Source: Apostichopus japonicus
Taxonomy: Eukaryota; Echinodermata; Holothuroidea; Aspidochirotida; Stichopodidae
Reading direction: 5' to 3'
Assembly: GCF_037975245.1 (NCBI RefSeq)
Contig: NC_092568.1
Location: 16,635,001 to 16,699,000 of the forward strand
Length of the DNA stretch: 64,000 bases
Shown: positions 1-12,414 of the stretch, piece by piece
How positions within the stretch are numbered: position 1 is the first letter of the stretch
Layout of the letters: every line of letters begins with the position of its first letter
Translations under genes and position numbers: made by a program
The notes under the pieces: generated by a model
Told to the model about the DNA's origin: nothing
Seen by the model: the letters and a program-made list of their open reading frames with translations, nothing else
Databases searched by the model: none

Positions 1-711
1 CTTTTGTGGTAGCTTCCGATGTCATTGCAATGTGATCAAAAGAGGAGATTGGTAGAACTGGTGTGGACTTATGATTCTTACATGACCATGGAAAAAAAAT
101 TGAATGAAGCCTTTCCAGGAAACTATTGGGTTGACACTTGATAAGTTTAAAGAGGGCATATTTACCTAAATATGTGTTATACTACGTCGTATGAGCAAAT
201 ATTTATGGATGTAACTAATAAATATGTGGCTGCTTAAGTTATACAAAGGTATGCTGCACTTCTTTATAAATGTGAAAAAGCATTTTCCAAAGAAGGTACC
301 CACTCAGCATCCTGCAATGTGATACAAATTCCCCCCTCCCCCCCTCCCCAAGGCAACAACTTGTTTGCTATGACCATGTTCCCATAACTATAATGTGGAG
401 CAGATTCACAGCAAATGTACATCAACACCAGCGGCTATTAAGCCACAACTACTGTGGAATGTATTCCATGTAATGTTCTATGCCTTCAAGACTACCACAC
501 TTTGCAAAACAAGGGAAAGGGAAGGGTGGGGGTGGGAGGGGGCGCTAAGAGGGGTTTCTCTGTTAACTTAGGGCTGGGTAGCTCTGTCACCATAAGAGGA
601 CATGACTTTTATGTCTAACAGTTTGTATCCAAGTTAGCCAAATGTCAAGTTCATACTTCCAGAATTAATTGTTTACAGGTTCTTGTTTTGCTATTAAATT
701 AATACCTTATT
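1..711. other. Non-coding, no gene seen
   Basis: No exon with a recognisable product was found. Visible features are a C-rich run near 331-350 and a G-rich run near 510-542 with several GGG blocks, which could form a G-quadruplex. Otherwise it is AT-rich spacer. Confidence 0.5.
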
Positions 712-1585
712 TCACTTCAGAAAAGAATCCAAATAAACAAGAAACATAAAAAGTTCAGTATAACAGTGTATTTTTAATTTCCTAGTGTCTTGATCACTGC
801 ATACACTTTCAAACATTACTGCCAACAATTGGATATCCATAGCAATTTTGTCACTAGAAGTCTCGGTACAAGGTAACACACAGCACCATTCATTTCTCAT
901 CACATAGCAACTTAACTTGCGATCAATTGGAGAGCATATTACAAACGTTTCTGAACAACTTGGAGGAGGCTGGATGCAAACAATGATGTCTTGTAACATA
1001 TTATTATAGGTTCCCTTTATTACATAGTCTGCTAAGGCCCACAACAAGCACATTTAAAATTTTGTACCTATATTACATCTGATTATAATGTGGAACCTAA
1101 AGCCCTCCAGCTACCATGTATTGACTTGTAGATGGTTATTTGACTGGTTGGCTGAAATTATCAGGGCAGTAAATATTCATCATGAATGGAAGGATAGTGA
1201 CAAAATATTTACCTAATCGTCCATTTGCCAGGCAGAGATATATATGGTAGATTTTGAACCTTTTATTTAGTGGCATAATCACTACAATAGTCTACAAGTT
1301 CAGAAACTCATGAATTTAAAACATTTTCAAGTATCTTTCAGTAATAAAACAAACAAGATAACCGAGCATGTAACACGAAACCAGCAAAGAGAGGCAAGCA
1401 CCATCTCTTACAGAATGAGTGCCACTAAACAGATACAAGGGTCTATCATGACATTGTATGCCAAGTTCCCATGGCAACTGCACTTGTTCATCCACTACAA
1501 TTACTTTCAAGGACACTCACCAAACTTTTGGAATGATTTCGGTCTCCAAATTTCAGTTTCTATCAAAAGCACTGCATATGACCTT
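712..1585 (-). CDS. Possible 3'-terminal exon pair of an unrecognised gene
   Basis: Two minus-strand open stretches can be joined in phase. The upstream one reads AVLLIETEIWRPKSFQKF and ends at a GTGAGT donor near 1521. The downstream one starts after a TTAG acceptor near 1038 with ADYVIKGTYNNML and runs open to a stop at 712. The joined peptide is cysteine-rich near its end and matches no family I know. No further upstream exon is visible before the DMAC2L stop at 2375, the acceptor tracts are weak, and an open frame of this length can occur by chance in 64 kb of AT-rich DNA. This may be a relic or coincidence rather than a gene. Confidence 0.2.
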
Positions 1586-2374
1586 TGATATCTGTATTAG
1601 GGCCAAATTTTTAGAATGCTAATATTGCATAACCTTGTCAAGAGGTCATTTTCAAAACAGTTTTAACAAACAAAACAACAACTTTAATATTGGGACATAT
1701 TAATGAGACCTGAACATTAATGTGAACATCTAACAGCCAGAGGCAGCAAAAGTCTAAAAATTGATCAACAAGTGATCAATTTTGGTGTTTCTAGCATGTT
1801 GTTTTTATTTTAGGGGGGGGGGGCAGGGCTATTTACCACCTGTTTAGTTTTAGTTTTAAATGACACTTTGTTAAAGGGAGGAAAGTTAATCATTGACAAA
1901 CCTAGAATAATGTCTAGTTAGAGACTGCTGTAATATTTGTAACAATTTTACGATTGACCCTAGCGTAAAAGGATTTATAAAATGGACATTTCAGTTCAAT
2001 TTTTATACACAGAAAATATTTTTGTTTTTAAAAAATGTTTTTACATTGCTATACATTCAGCTTTGAAAACCATTTTGCTCTGAAGAAGATAAATACCAGC
2101 AATTTTAATTCTGCCAATGTACAATCCATGACTTCTATTACAGCTGTAACCACCATCATCATCATCATCACCCCACAGATTCAAACACACACACCCGTTG
2201 ATATTCATTGCCGAGTAAGCACAGCCATTAAGTCGTGAGAGAAATGTAAGCGATACTTTTAAACGTCTTAACCTAGTGACATTAAGTCCTCAAGTTCCTC
2301 CAGATCAGGAGTTGTTATCATCACAAAGTTCATACTCGAGTTTTCTTGTGAGATGATCAATGTTTACAATTCTT
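1586..2374. other. DMAC2L downstream region
   Basis: This is the presumed 3' UTR of DMAC2L (minus strand) and spacer. A TTTATT at about 1804-1809 reads AATAAA on the minus strand and could be the polyadenylation signal; it is followed closely by a poly-G run near 1814. A short ATC repeat lies near 2154-2171. No exon is seen. Confidence 0.35.
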
Positions 2375-5273
2375 CTAAGTTTTAAAGTCCTTGTCTTTAC
2401 CGAGTGACTTTAAGTCCTTGAGTCCTTCAAGTGAAAGATATCTGATTTCACAAGATGGCAGCTCTCCTCCCAAGATCCCGAGAACCTTATCCATATCCTT
2501 TACAGCTGGCAAGTCACACAAGAATAATGTTTGAAGTTTACTGGCAAAAAAAAAAAGGGAAAAGAAATTTGAAATAGAATTGAATTATGTGTATTCACAA
2601 ATTGAAAGAGAAAAGTTTCCACATACAGAGATAACTTGAGCAAAACACATGGTTTCTATTGTAAAGAGAGGAGATTTAATACTTCCTTGTCAACTTTTTT
2701 TTTCTTGTTTTCCCCAAGATACCAGCATATAAATGTCATGTTTGATAAGTCTCTGCTTAGATATCTAACGATTAATGTTGTCACTCACAAATGTTGTTTG
2801 AATGAACCAAATTCATTAATAAAGCTATATCAAAGTGTATAAAGGGGACTGCAGTTAAGTGAGATGATGGCACTACACGAGACCAACCATCTTCATGATC
2901 ACGTTGTCATAATCCTGATGTAAGGAGACCGGCTGAGAGGGGTACCAGTATGAAGTATATGGTTTTATGGTTGCCCTGAGTCCACTTAGGGGGGGGGGGG
3001 CTTTCCTTTCTTTTAAACAAACACTACAAAGCATCAAGTTAAAATCAAAAGCTCTGTAATGAAACTGTAATTCCTACAAGAGAGAATTTTACTGCATATA
3101 TAAGCATACATACTGTACTTACTGTAGCCTGTGTAGATATGAAACTAATTCCTACAAGAGAGAATTGTCTGCATATATAAGCATACATACTGTACTTACT
3201 GTAGTCTGTGTAGATGAACCAATCCAGCATCTGTGATATCTCCACAGCTACTGATCTGGAGGTCTCTCAGGCTATCCTTCAGATAAACCAACTTTGAGAG
3301 GCAAATATCAGTGAGATACGTACAATGGTGCAACTTTAATGCTCGCAGATGGTCCAAATTCTCTGGAAGAGGAAGAAGAAGATCCATAATCATAAGGGTT
3401 TTTATTCACCCCCTCCCCCACCCTCCCCTTCCTTTTACAGGCTTATTTTGTTTGAAGCACAAGTAACGAAGACAGCAAAAAAACACAATACACATCAGGA
3501 AGTAAGAAGAGTATAGTGAAATTTATTCTGCCTGAAACACCTCTGTTTCACTCTTTGATCTTCCTGAGTATATCAGCACAGTACATTTACATGAGTCATT
3601 GTAAGTCACAACTTCTTAGAAAAGTATGAGTAGGAGATAACATGTTCGTTAAACCTGAAGTAATGACTAATTATACAAAAGTTCCAATAAACATCACACA
3701 ACAAATCTGCCAGGTCAGAAGCACATGAAGACTCTAGCTAATGTTTGTGAAGGAAACAAAAACCCATGTATACTCTTTGAATAACTTTGAATGTTAGAGC
3801 CTCCAGGAAAGCACTTTTGCTAATCTTAGCAAGCCAAAACTTGGGATCAATACTGCTGAAGCCTGTTGCTGATAATTACACCTGCCCACTTTAATATTAA
3901 CCAATCATTCCGATGGATGAAATTATAGTAATGAATCTACCAGTAGGACAAAGAAAAATGCTTTGCAGGGACAAAAACCAAACTAAATTTAAAATAATCA
4001 TCTCTTTGTGACCACTATTGATTATAGTGCTTCACTGATATTTTGGGTCCTCATGAACTTTTTAGCTCTTTACTTAATTTTTCATACTTATTTATTTTTA
4101 TACTCACGGAAATGTTCAAATCCAATGTGCATTATGCTAGAATCTGTAGCGTCTACTTCTTCAATTCTGAATTTTCCCTTTTTTCCGGTTGGTAAAAGGT
4201 TGTAATCTTCATTCCACTTTTCAAAGCCACTAAACTTTACAGCTGCTCCACATCGGAGCAGCCACTCAGACGCGGCTCGATCTGGGCCCACTTCCCGAAT
4301 TCTGGCTGGATCGACTCTGTTGGAATATAGAATATATATTTCTATTTAATGACTATGTGAGAATGTTTTTGCAAAGAATTATTTTAAATAGCACAAAGTG
4401 GTAGTTAGGTAACAACTCTCAAGGGGTGGGATATGGGGGATGGGGGAGTAACAACCAGTAGAAGTCTTCATGCACAGACCATATCAAGGAAAATACAATT
4501 GTTTTAATCGGAAATCTAATAATGAATAAGAGTAAGATTCTACATTACAGTGTATATAGTTTAAAAAAACTTACATTTAACAACTGTCATGAAAAATAAA
4601 ACCTTAAAATTTTCAAACATTTAGTTCTGAATTTGATCTCAAATTAATTGAATCATATTTTGTTGTACACATTTAGCTCTGCTTAATTCAATGCCAGTAC
4701 ACTATCCATAATGTACCTATTTAGCAAGTGATTAGCTATTTAATTCAATACAGACAATTTAGTGTCCCACAAACGGCTGTTATTGTGCTTCATTTCAATC
4801 AGCTGGTTGAATTTGTTTTATAAAATGAAAGGTGTTGTGGTAGTCCCTTCCTAGTGATTCCATTTTGATAGCTTGTTGAATGCATGCCAAGGGTGGAATG
4901 ATGAAAATCAGACACAGAAGATGCATAAAGGAAAAAGGAAAACAAATAATATGGTATTTTGTGACTAGGTGAATGTCAATGATAGGGAGAGTAAGCCTAA
5001 CCCCTATTGTACTTTTACTAACTTTACACATACATATATACACATATATATACACACATACATATATGATACCAGGTTATGCGTGCACTATAGCTTCTGG
5101 TATGCAACGAGAAATAAGTAAAAACACTAGCTGAGTAGAGAGTTTTGATGTGGCAATCACTTTCAATTAACTCACTTATTGAATACTGCATTTAACATTC
5201 CAAAAAGATGCCTCTTTGACTGACATGCCCATATTGATGATGGGATAGACCGAAGAATGTTGTGTGACTGCAT
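2375..5273 (-). CDS. DMAC2L: ATP synthase factor B / DMAC2-like protein (ATP5S family)
   Basis: Four coding exons on the minus strand: 5273-5176, 4316-4108, 3362-3200 and 2540-2375, giving 211 residues, close to the usual length of about 200-215. The first exon encodes a basic, serine-rich N-terminus with SKRHLFGMLNAVFNK, fitting a mitochondrial presequence. The second holds the family signature VGPDRAASEWLLRCGA and the DYNLLPTG segment. The third and fourth carry leucine-rich repeat units (HLRALKLHHC, LQISSCGDITDAGL, LQTLFLCDLP). The family is known as a leucine-rich-repeat matrix factor attached to ATP synthase, with a relative in complex I membrane-arm assembly. All introns are GT-AG and phases match (2, 1, 2). 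The ATG falls exactly after a TTTCAG acceptor, so the 5' UTR must lie on another exon, possibly the one ending at a GTAAGT donor at 5374. A 78-80 bp duplication overlaps the exon 3 donor. The C-terminus is about 20 residues longer than the human protein as I recall it. Confidence 0.9.
3061..3218. repeat. 78-80 bp tandem duplication across the DMAC2L exon 3 donor
   Basis: Two near-identical copies start at about 3061 and 3141, both containing ATTCCTACAAGAGAGAAT and GCATACATACTGTACTTACT. On the minus strand each copy carries the splice donor ACA|GTAAGTAC and an upstream CTCTTGTAG that resembles an acceptor. The donor used by exon 3 is in the right-hand copy, at 3200. Confidence 0.9.
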
Positions 5274-7328
5274 CTGAAATATAAAGAACTACATTGTTAA
5301 CAGTATTTAAACCATCAAACATTGAAGATGACTGGACAGTTTGACCTTGTCTTCCATTTCATATTCCACTTACCTGATTCAATCAATTCATTTGCTGGAG
5401 CAATGCCCTGTGAAAATTACTTTGTTGGCTTCTTTGTTCAATGGTGAAGAATGTGACAGTACCCCATAGCAAATACTTTTGCAAAGTTGGTTTTGGAAAA
5501 GAAGCACTATACAGAAAGAAAGCAGGATCTCATTCTGCAACAATTTGCTAACCAGACATATTTTAAACTTCATTCTATGACTTTAGTGGTAAGTAGACAG
5601 GAAATATTTACGCATTTTGCTAAATTGTATTGCAATTTTGAGATTCATGAATACGATTATTATATACAGCCGAAAGTTAGCAAGACTACGTACAAAGGCT
5701 GTTACATTCAGTTGTTACATGCATAGTTGGTCCTCTCTAACTAACGTTACACTTAGTTTGTCATTTGTGTAGCAGTTTGTAATGTTAACCAAACTAAATT
5801 ATTCTCTGCTGGTACATCGCTACTCGTTAAAATGTGGAGCTTAATTTTGTGCAAGAAACTATATAGTTACCATCATTTTGTATCCCCTTCCACTTTTCAT
5901 TGACTGTTATTTGCAGAAATGGTCGATCGAATAACAAATTTTATGTTTACATACCTTGATGACCGATATTAGCATGCGTTTTTCTGCTATACCAAATTGA
6001 TAGCATAATTTCCATATCTTTCTCTATTCCTTTTCAAGTTTCCACATGATGTTCATTAGTTATGAACGTGATTTCTTTCATTTTCTTTATTTAACAACGA
6101 AAATCATATCAGTTGAAAACTGTTCATCTCGAAAGAGATGAAAGTCATGCATGATTGAATAGCTACCAGATTGCTAAGATGGGCAATCATAAAAATTTCT
6201 TCCAAGCTTTAAACTATTGCGTAATCAATAAGTTGGTGGCACACAAAAAAATCATCGACTGTTCACACCGTGATTCCATAGCAGTTCTCGCACCCTGACC
6301 AATTGGGAAATAATGCTGCTGTACCCATTCACCAGCGGGTTACGAACGCTTTGCGCTTTAGGCGTGAGTCCCAGGGTCCTGCAATAAGCCCCTAGGTGAC
6401 AACGAAGGTACCAGAAACTGCTTTAAAATGATGCATATCAGTACCCAATTTTACATAGCATACAGAATGGTATTGTTAACGTTAGTAATAATTTTGTAAA
6501 CTTAATATTGTTACACTCAAAAACCAAGTGTAGTTTCCTGACTTTAAAATGTTGATCTGTGAGAATATTATTGCCTCCTACATTTAACTGACCAGAAATG
6601 GGTTCAAATGAAGATTTTAATATGATAGTTAATTCGCTATAACCTTACAGCAAAATAAGCTCAAATGAACACATCATATTTGAAGATGTTTCAGTTGTTC
6701 GTCCTATATGCAGAACACCTAAGACGTACACCATCATCCTTGTAACTCCCACAAAGAGTGTACGTAACTCATTTTACATGAGGGTACCGGGGTTATGGCG
6801 GGATCAACAGGGCAGCGACCACGAAGCCCCGCAACAGTGTTGAGACTGATACCAGTGCCATCACCAGGTCATGTTCAAGGGTGCAGCCATCATTTCTTGA
6901 GAGGGTGTGTGTTTGGTGGGGGGGGGGGGTCTAGGATGTTATGTCGTCATGGGCTAGACATTTTTGCTGGGTCGTGCATGGCCTAAAAAAATTGCGGAGC
7001 GATTCTAGTCTGATCTCAGGCTAATAGTTCTAATTTAGAGATTAACATCGTACGGTGGTCCTGGAAAAAACATGTGAGATAAATATATACTGCCTACTGC
7101 CATGTGTTAGAAGACGTGAGACGTACCACAACGAGTTTGTATATATTTGTTGATCGAGATGTCAACATTCAACGAAAAAAATTAAGGAGTTTTGAGACAA
7201 GTTTGCTGTCCTTGCTGCTAGGATTTTTTTTGCGAAGATTTTCACTCACAACATCGGTGAGAGTGGACGATAGATGCAGGCTTTCAACCTTAGATTTTCA
7301 GGGCATAAAAGAGTGTTACTGTTAGCTC

Positions 7329-7400
7329 AAGGAGTGTTAGCTCAGTGGCTAACGCCGGTGCCTTTCAATCAGAAGGTCCCGAGTTTTAGTCACTCCAAGG
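7329..7400 (+). repeat. tRNA-derived SINE-like fragment
   Basis: The stretch GGAGTGTTAGCTCAGTGG begins like a tRNA 5' half with an intact A-box (TAGCTCAGTGG). Some 45 bases later GAGTTTTAGTCACTCC resembles a degraded B-box and the 3' side of an acceptor stem, with GGAGT pairing with ACTCC. The anticodon arm is imperfect and the B-box is mutated, so an old SINE or tRNA pseudogene is more likely than a working tRNA. Confidence 0.5.
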
Positions 7401-7586
7401 TTAATGTATGTCGTCCAGTTTCAGAGTTGTATAGGCAATTGACAATTCATAATCATGGACGCTAAATATGAATTTCAGAGGCTGACTTCGGTCAGCTTGC
7501 GGCTTTGATAAGCCAATGATGGCAGGCTGCTTGCAGGAGGATATAAAATTAATGATCGCTTTGATTTAGGCAGTGTAATGGAGTAC

Positions 7587-7760
7587 AGGCGCGTATCCAG
7601 GTTTTTCTAACACCGGTGGGTGGGGCGAATAATTTTCTAGTGCGGAGCGCCACCATCGGTTGGCGCGCAGCGCACTAGAAAATTTCTGGTTTTGATACCC
7701 CCAGATCACCGGAAATGGCACTTCTCGGGCTTGAAAATGACCACCAGATGTACACTTTTC
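7587..7760 (+). mobile_element. TIR element fragment, CAGGCGCGTA family (family 2)
   Basis: It begins with CAGGCGCGTATCCAGG, the terminal sequence of this family. It then carries the shared internal block with the GCGCCACC/TTGGCGCG hairpin and the segment GGAAATGGCACTTC, also found at about 21440-21540, 32500-32610 and 44400-44470. The 3' boundary was not found; sequence past about 7760 does not match the other copies by eye. Confidence 0.65.
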
Positions 7761-8250
7761 CCTGAGAACCAAGTATTTCCCAATAGTTTTTTCTTCATCC
7801 ATAACCTTATTGAAGATTGTCGCTATAGTCACACAAAGATATATGTTCGACCTCATCGTTTCTCCTGTGGATCATTGCTTTTTGTATACTGTGATTCTAC
7901 GTCGCGGCCCACAATATCCGTATGCTCCACTTTTCAAGGTTTTAAGCCCATTATTTGTTCAGAATTTGAAAATTCACATTTCTCGTGAATAAATTCACTT
8001 CAAAACATACCCATAATGTTGCACAAAATTTCATCTATGGACAACCAATATAGAAAAACCTCCTTCAACCCCTCTGTCAAAATTGCACGAGTAGAGGGAA
8101 GTTTGGTGAGGAACGTTGGTCAGGGAATTGTCGAAAATTCAGACACAGTTAATTTTTTTGGTGCACAAATATTAATACCTCTTATAACGGCTACTATAAA
8201 ACTTCGTTGAAGGGAATGAAAAAAAAAAAAAACCGAAACCGAACACGACA

Positions 8251-8512
8251 CATATAGGCGTAGGTAACGGGGCTGCACCCCCCCCCCCCCCCACACCCAA
8301 CCAAATGTTGTTGTGAAAATTCGGGCAATATGCTGAGAATTTTTCTGTCAACTGCTGAAAGAAATATAAATTGCAATGATGTAGCGATACATGCCTATAT
8401 GATATGTACATTAATATGTTGAACGCTTAGCGCGCGAAAAATGTTGGTTATATTTTCGGGCAAGTCGTTACAGCCCCCCCCCCCAAATCAAATTGTGCTC
8501 CTATGACTACAC
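8251..8512 (+). mobile_element. Short TIR element, CATAGGCGTAGGAG family (family 1)
   Basis: It begins ATAGGCGTAGG, has a GGGGCTGCA/poly-C block, then TTCGGGCAATATGCTGAGA, and closes with TCGGGCAAGTCGTTACAG, poly-C and GTGCTCCTATG. The same order is seen at 20479, 44841 and 47562. The terminal duplication is not recognisable, so the borders are approximate. No protein is encoded. Confidence 0.7.
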
Positions 8513-9463
8513 ACATAGACAGTTTGGAGGCTGTTCATCCTGGTACGCCATTTTCATGCTCACTGATCATAATGATGTGATATCTGCTGTTTGCTTTACA
8601 AATTCGAATAATTGAAATGAGACTGAAATAAATAACGTTTATCTGTTTGTTGTGCAATGCCCCCACATTCTTTTCATTTGGAAACGGACGCAAAGTTTCA
8701 AGTTCACTACACACTGAAGGCTTCGATTCTCTATCTGCCTTCAGTTCAAGTTAGGGAAGATCTTGGGATTTTCATCCCTAGATATTGCTAGATATCCATA
8801 CAGTACAGTGTCCTTGGGATTTCTTGGGAATTTTCGGGGCCTGATCTTGGGAAATTGCAAAATCGGGAGTGGTCACACTCCATGTAGGTCAGCGCACGAC
8901 CTCTAGACGTCACTAATACACAACCCGATCACTTGTTATCGATGAAGTGGTGTGTTGACGGATTTTGTCAAGGTCTTGGTACTACGGACGAAGGTCATTA
9001 ATTAAGTTTCGTAACTCATCTGGAAGCGATTAGAGGGTTGGGGCGAAGGGGTATGGGGCGCCCGTTTCATGCAGATGGGAGCAATCTCAAGAAGTGATGG
9101 GTGCGTCCGCCCCCCCCCCCATAATACGCCTTTGGATACACAACATGATATTCACAGGAGATGTGCTCAATGTTCCAATCGCATGCGGAATTTATAGATT
9201 AATTGTACGAGTTACGGTACTAAGTTTAACAATTAGTATTCAGGTTGGAGTGTATATAATTTTATCTCTGGATGGCAGTGTTGCATCGAAGGACATAGGT
9301 CTAGTGCAGTTCGCATATAGATCCTGGTCTAATACCCAAATGCGTCATGTTCCCCGACGACTCGGTCGAGTTCGAGACCAGCCACAGTTGGTTTCATATA
9401 GCACAATTTTACAATTGTTTACGGCGTTCATAAACACACACGCGTTATGAAAGACCATATATA

Positions 9464-9464
<1 letters not shown>

Positions 9465-9524
<60 letters not shown>
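9465..9524. repeat. (TA)n microsatellite
   Basis: An uninterrupted TA dinucleotide run of about 60 bases. The apparent Tyr-Ile reading frame across it is an artefact. Confidence 0.95.
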
Positions 9525-9527
<3 letters not shown>

Positions 9528-9696
9528 TATAGGGAGAGAGGAAAATGGAAACGTCAAAAATGGAGTTGTCGGTGTAAGAGGTAGGGTGAGACGCACGGCC
9601 CGTCCGAAATCCTCGATCCGTCACTGGCTACCCTGTGTATATAATAGGGATCAGCTCTGTAATTATATCACGGTTCCTCTTTATCTTCCTGGTGTC

Positions 9697-9840
9697 TTGG
9701 CGTTTATCTTCTACTCCCTCCTTTTCTCCTTTTCTCTCTTTCTTCTTTTTCTTTTCCCTTCCTTCCTCTCCTTCCTCCTCTTCTTTCCCCCTCCTTTTTT
9801 CCCTTATTTCTTCTCTTTTTTTTTTCTCTCCTTTTTTTCT
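9697..9840. repeat. CT-rich polypyrimidine tract
   Basis: About 140 bases made almost entirely of C and T on the plus strand. Long frames on both strands here (Ser/Phe/Leu-rich one way, Lys/Arg/Glu-rich the other) are low-complexity artefacts. Confidence 0.9.
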
Positions 9841-9886
9841 TACCCGGGGGCGCGCGCCCCCAACACCCCCGCTGGATACGCGCCTG
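9838..9886 (-). mobile_element. Terminal end of a family 2 TIR element
   Basis: A GGGGGCGCGCGCCCCC palindrome is followed by GCTGGATACGCGCCTGG, the reverse complement of the family 2 end seen at 7587. It could be the partner of that end (spacing 2.3 kb), but the flanking bases show no matching target duplication, so it may belong to a separate truncated copy. Confidence 0.55.
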
Positions 9887-10429
9887 GGTTAATAGCGATA
9901 TTTTTCGCACACTATAGTCTGCAGCTAAAAGACAAGATAATTATTTGGGAATATGTACGAATCGCGCTAATCGAGTATACGGTTCAAATTAACAGTGAGG
10001 TACTGTATATGCTTAGTACTCGTGCACACCTAGCTTCTGTATAGTACTGTATTCCTTGTTATAGAGGAGCCCTAATATCTAACAGAAGCCAAGTTATCTT
10101 CGTAGGTATTTTTTGCAGATGTGTTATTTGTATTTAATTGAGACACTACAGTAGGCCTAGCTGCTTATTTACGATTCTGCGACATGTTTTATTTTGTTCA
10201 TCACTTACTTTTGGTGGAAAAAAAGTTTTATACCGCACAGGTACACAATTTTCCAAATATGATGTGCAATTACGTAGCACCATGTATCTGTGGAGATTTG
10301 AACAGCAGTCATAGTGGCGAGTGAATTCTGCGTTTTGGCGAGTAGATTTTTAGTCACGGTCGACGAATAGCGAGTACTTTTATAATATTTCAGTGTCGCC
10401 TGAAAACCTTTAAAACATAATTTCTCATA

Positions 10430-10630
10430 GTAGAAGTCATAGATATTTTTCATACATGGTATATGGATTTGCCATATTGAGTACAAGAATCCTGTTGCTT
10501 TTGAGGTCAAATCTCATTTGAGGTCACCAAAGGTCAAACTCTGAAAACTCTTTTACATATTTCTCATACTTAGTGTGTGGATGCATCACATTGAGTACAA
10601 GACCCCTATTGTTTTTAGTGGAGGTGTGTT
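10430..10630 (-). repeat. About 1.5 dispersed monomers of the TRMT6-intron satellite
   Basis: On the minus strand this matches the array at 60670-62165, with the shared words TTGAGTACAAG, CTTAGTGTGTGGATG and the AGGTCA half-sites. At 10521-10536 two perfect AGGTCA half-sites are separated by CCAA (a DR4 spacing). Confidence 0.7.
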
Positions 10631-11036
10631 TAGTCACGTATAGTAGACTGACCTGTGTCTACCATGCCATGGTGTAATTGTGCATCAAAATAGTGTTTCG
10701 GGTCATTTATATTGTAACAGCTCTTTCTGCATGGTTAACAAGCAATAGTCTAGTGCAATTATGTCATCGAAACCTCAATGCATTTTGCATTCTGGTTTGT
10801 GTTACGCAGTATGTAGAAATCGGATTGTCCCATGACTTCAGTAGTTCCTATTGTATTATTGTGCAGTCGCAACTTAACTTGCACCCTACGTTTTCAGCAT
10901 AGCAGACGGCCTAGCATCCTAATCCTTCACAAATTATTCTTTGATACTATCACAATAACAAAACCAATGTGTTCAACGAGATCGAGACTTCTGACTACGT
11001 ATGTCTTCTTTATTTTATACTAGATTCATCATTCTG

Positions 11037-11131
11037 TCATAATTAACCTAAGACTATATCTCTAGTATAAGACTATAGGATCTCTAGTATAATTATTTGT
11101 CATAATTAACCTAGACGTGACTATATCTCTA
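11037..11131. repeat. Local tandem duplication, about 61 bp apart
   Basis: The words GTCATAATTAACCTA and GACTATATCTCTAG occur twice in the same order, at 11037-11066 and 11098-11131, with short insertions. Confidence 0.7.
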
Positions 11132-12134
11132 GGCCTATAGCACTGCAGTACCAAACTGGAACTTGGCTAGACTGAACAGGCTAAGACTAACACAAAGTGA
11201 GAAGAAGGCTACTTCAGTACTTAGCCTAACATTAGTGCCAGGCCTAACGTTACTATTAAATTTATCATTGACAAAGCATTCAGATGTTTTTGCCTGCAAT
11301 ACAGAATACATTCCCAGAAGTCTGATTCCCAACTGTAGTTTTGGCTGTGACTAGCTGCACTTACAATGCCAGACGCAATGTGTAACTCAGTGTATGTAAG
11401 GAAGAAGCGTGTTAGAATGAGATTAAAGGTTCTACATTCATTGCAGAGCTCATATTTATTGTTTCAGCCTTCACTTCATTTACTCAAATTTATTGATGGT
11501 CATAATAATTTGCCTAGGCCTATGCAAAGAGAGTCATACTTCCTTATCCAGATAAAAGTGAATAGAGTGTAAAATAACAAATATCCATAGAACATTTATA
11601 CCCAAAATATCGCAAGCTCAAGTGAAATTAAGATATTGCACCAATGTGAATTATGATCACCAGGATTGTCCTCAAAATATGGAATGCTTACAAGGACCCT
11701 TTATTTATGAAATGTATAGCATATTAGCCACTACTATGTACTGCACATATACTGTAGACTGCACCACAGTAAAAACATCTGTATATGGTCATTTAACAAA
11801 GCCATGTGTCTCGTTGAATGCCTTTGTACTACAGCCTACAGGTAAAAGACCTTTTGGGGGGGGGGCGCGGGGAGAGTCGGGGAAGGGAAAGTTTTTGAAT
11901 AGTAACAGCCGTTTCTTTCATTGTCAATATTATTATGCACATGTGTAAATTACAATAAAAAATTCCTTTATTACGCCACTATTTCAATCACATCCGTCAT
12001 ATTACTGCATAATCATATCCATTAATGTTATCAGTAATATTGTAATTGTTTGATTCATACTGTAACTGTGCCCAGTTAATTTTGTAATTGATTATAGTAT
12101 TGATCTGTGAAAAAGTCACTCCTAGGACAGTAGG

Positions 12135-12414
12135 TCACAGGCTTTTTGGTGGACCTAGGAACCACTCAGTGGATGTACAGGCTTGCAGCTTGATGCGAAT
12201 GGAATAATGAGTTTTAAAGAATGTCTAAACTGTACTAATTTTGTTTTATTGTGCTCTTGCATATATATCTTAATATGAGGGTGCATGATGATAGTATAAT
12301 CTGGAGCCAAGGTGTAATTTTAACAAAATATGCAACATAAGTTAAACCATACAGGCAGGGCTTGCTCAGACTATCAAGACCTCCCACGTGAAAGGTCCAC
12401 TGAAAAGCCTGTCA
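12135..12414. mobile_element. Inverted-repeat element (MITE-like)
   Basis: A 22-base arm at 12135-12156 (core CAGGCTTTTTGGTGGACCT) pairs with an inverted copy at 12393-12414 (core AGGTCCACTGAAAAGCCTG), with three mismatches. The interior is AT-rich and non-coding. No target duplication was identified and no second copy was seen in the window. Confidence 0.5.

Noticed and set aside
9345-9596. Open frame with a long Tyr-Ile run
   Set aside because: It reads through the TA microsatellite; no coding signature.
9586-10044. 152-codon plus-strand frame, the second longest in the window
   Set aside because: It crosses the CT-rich tract and a transposon end; the composition is Ser/Phe/Leu low complexity with no splice context.
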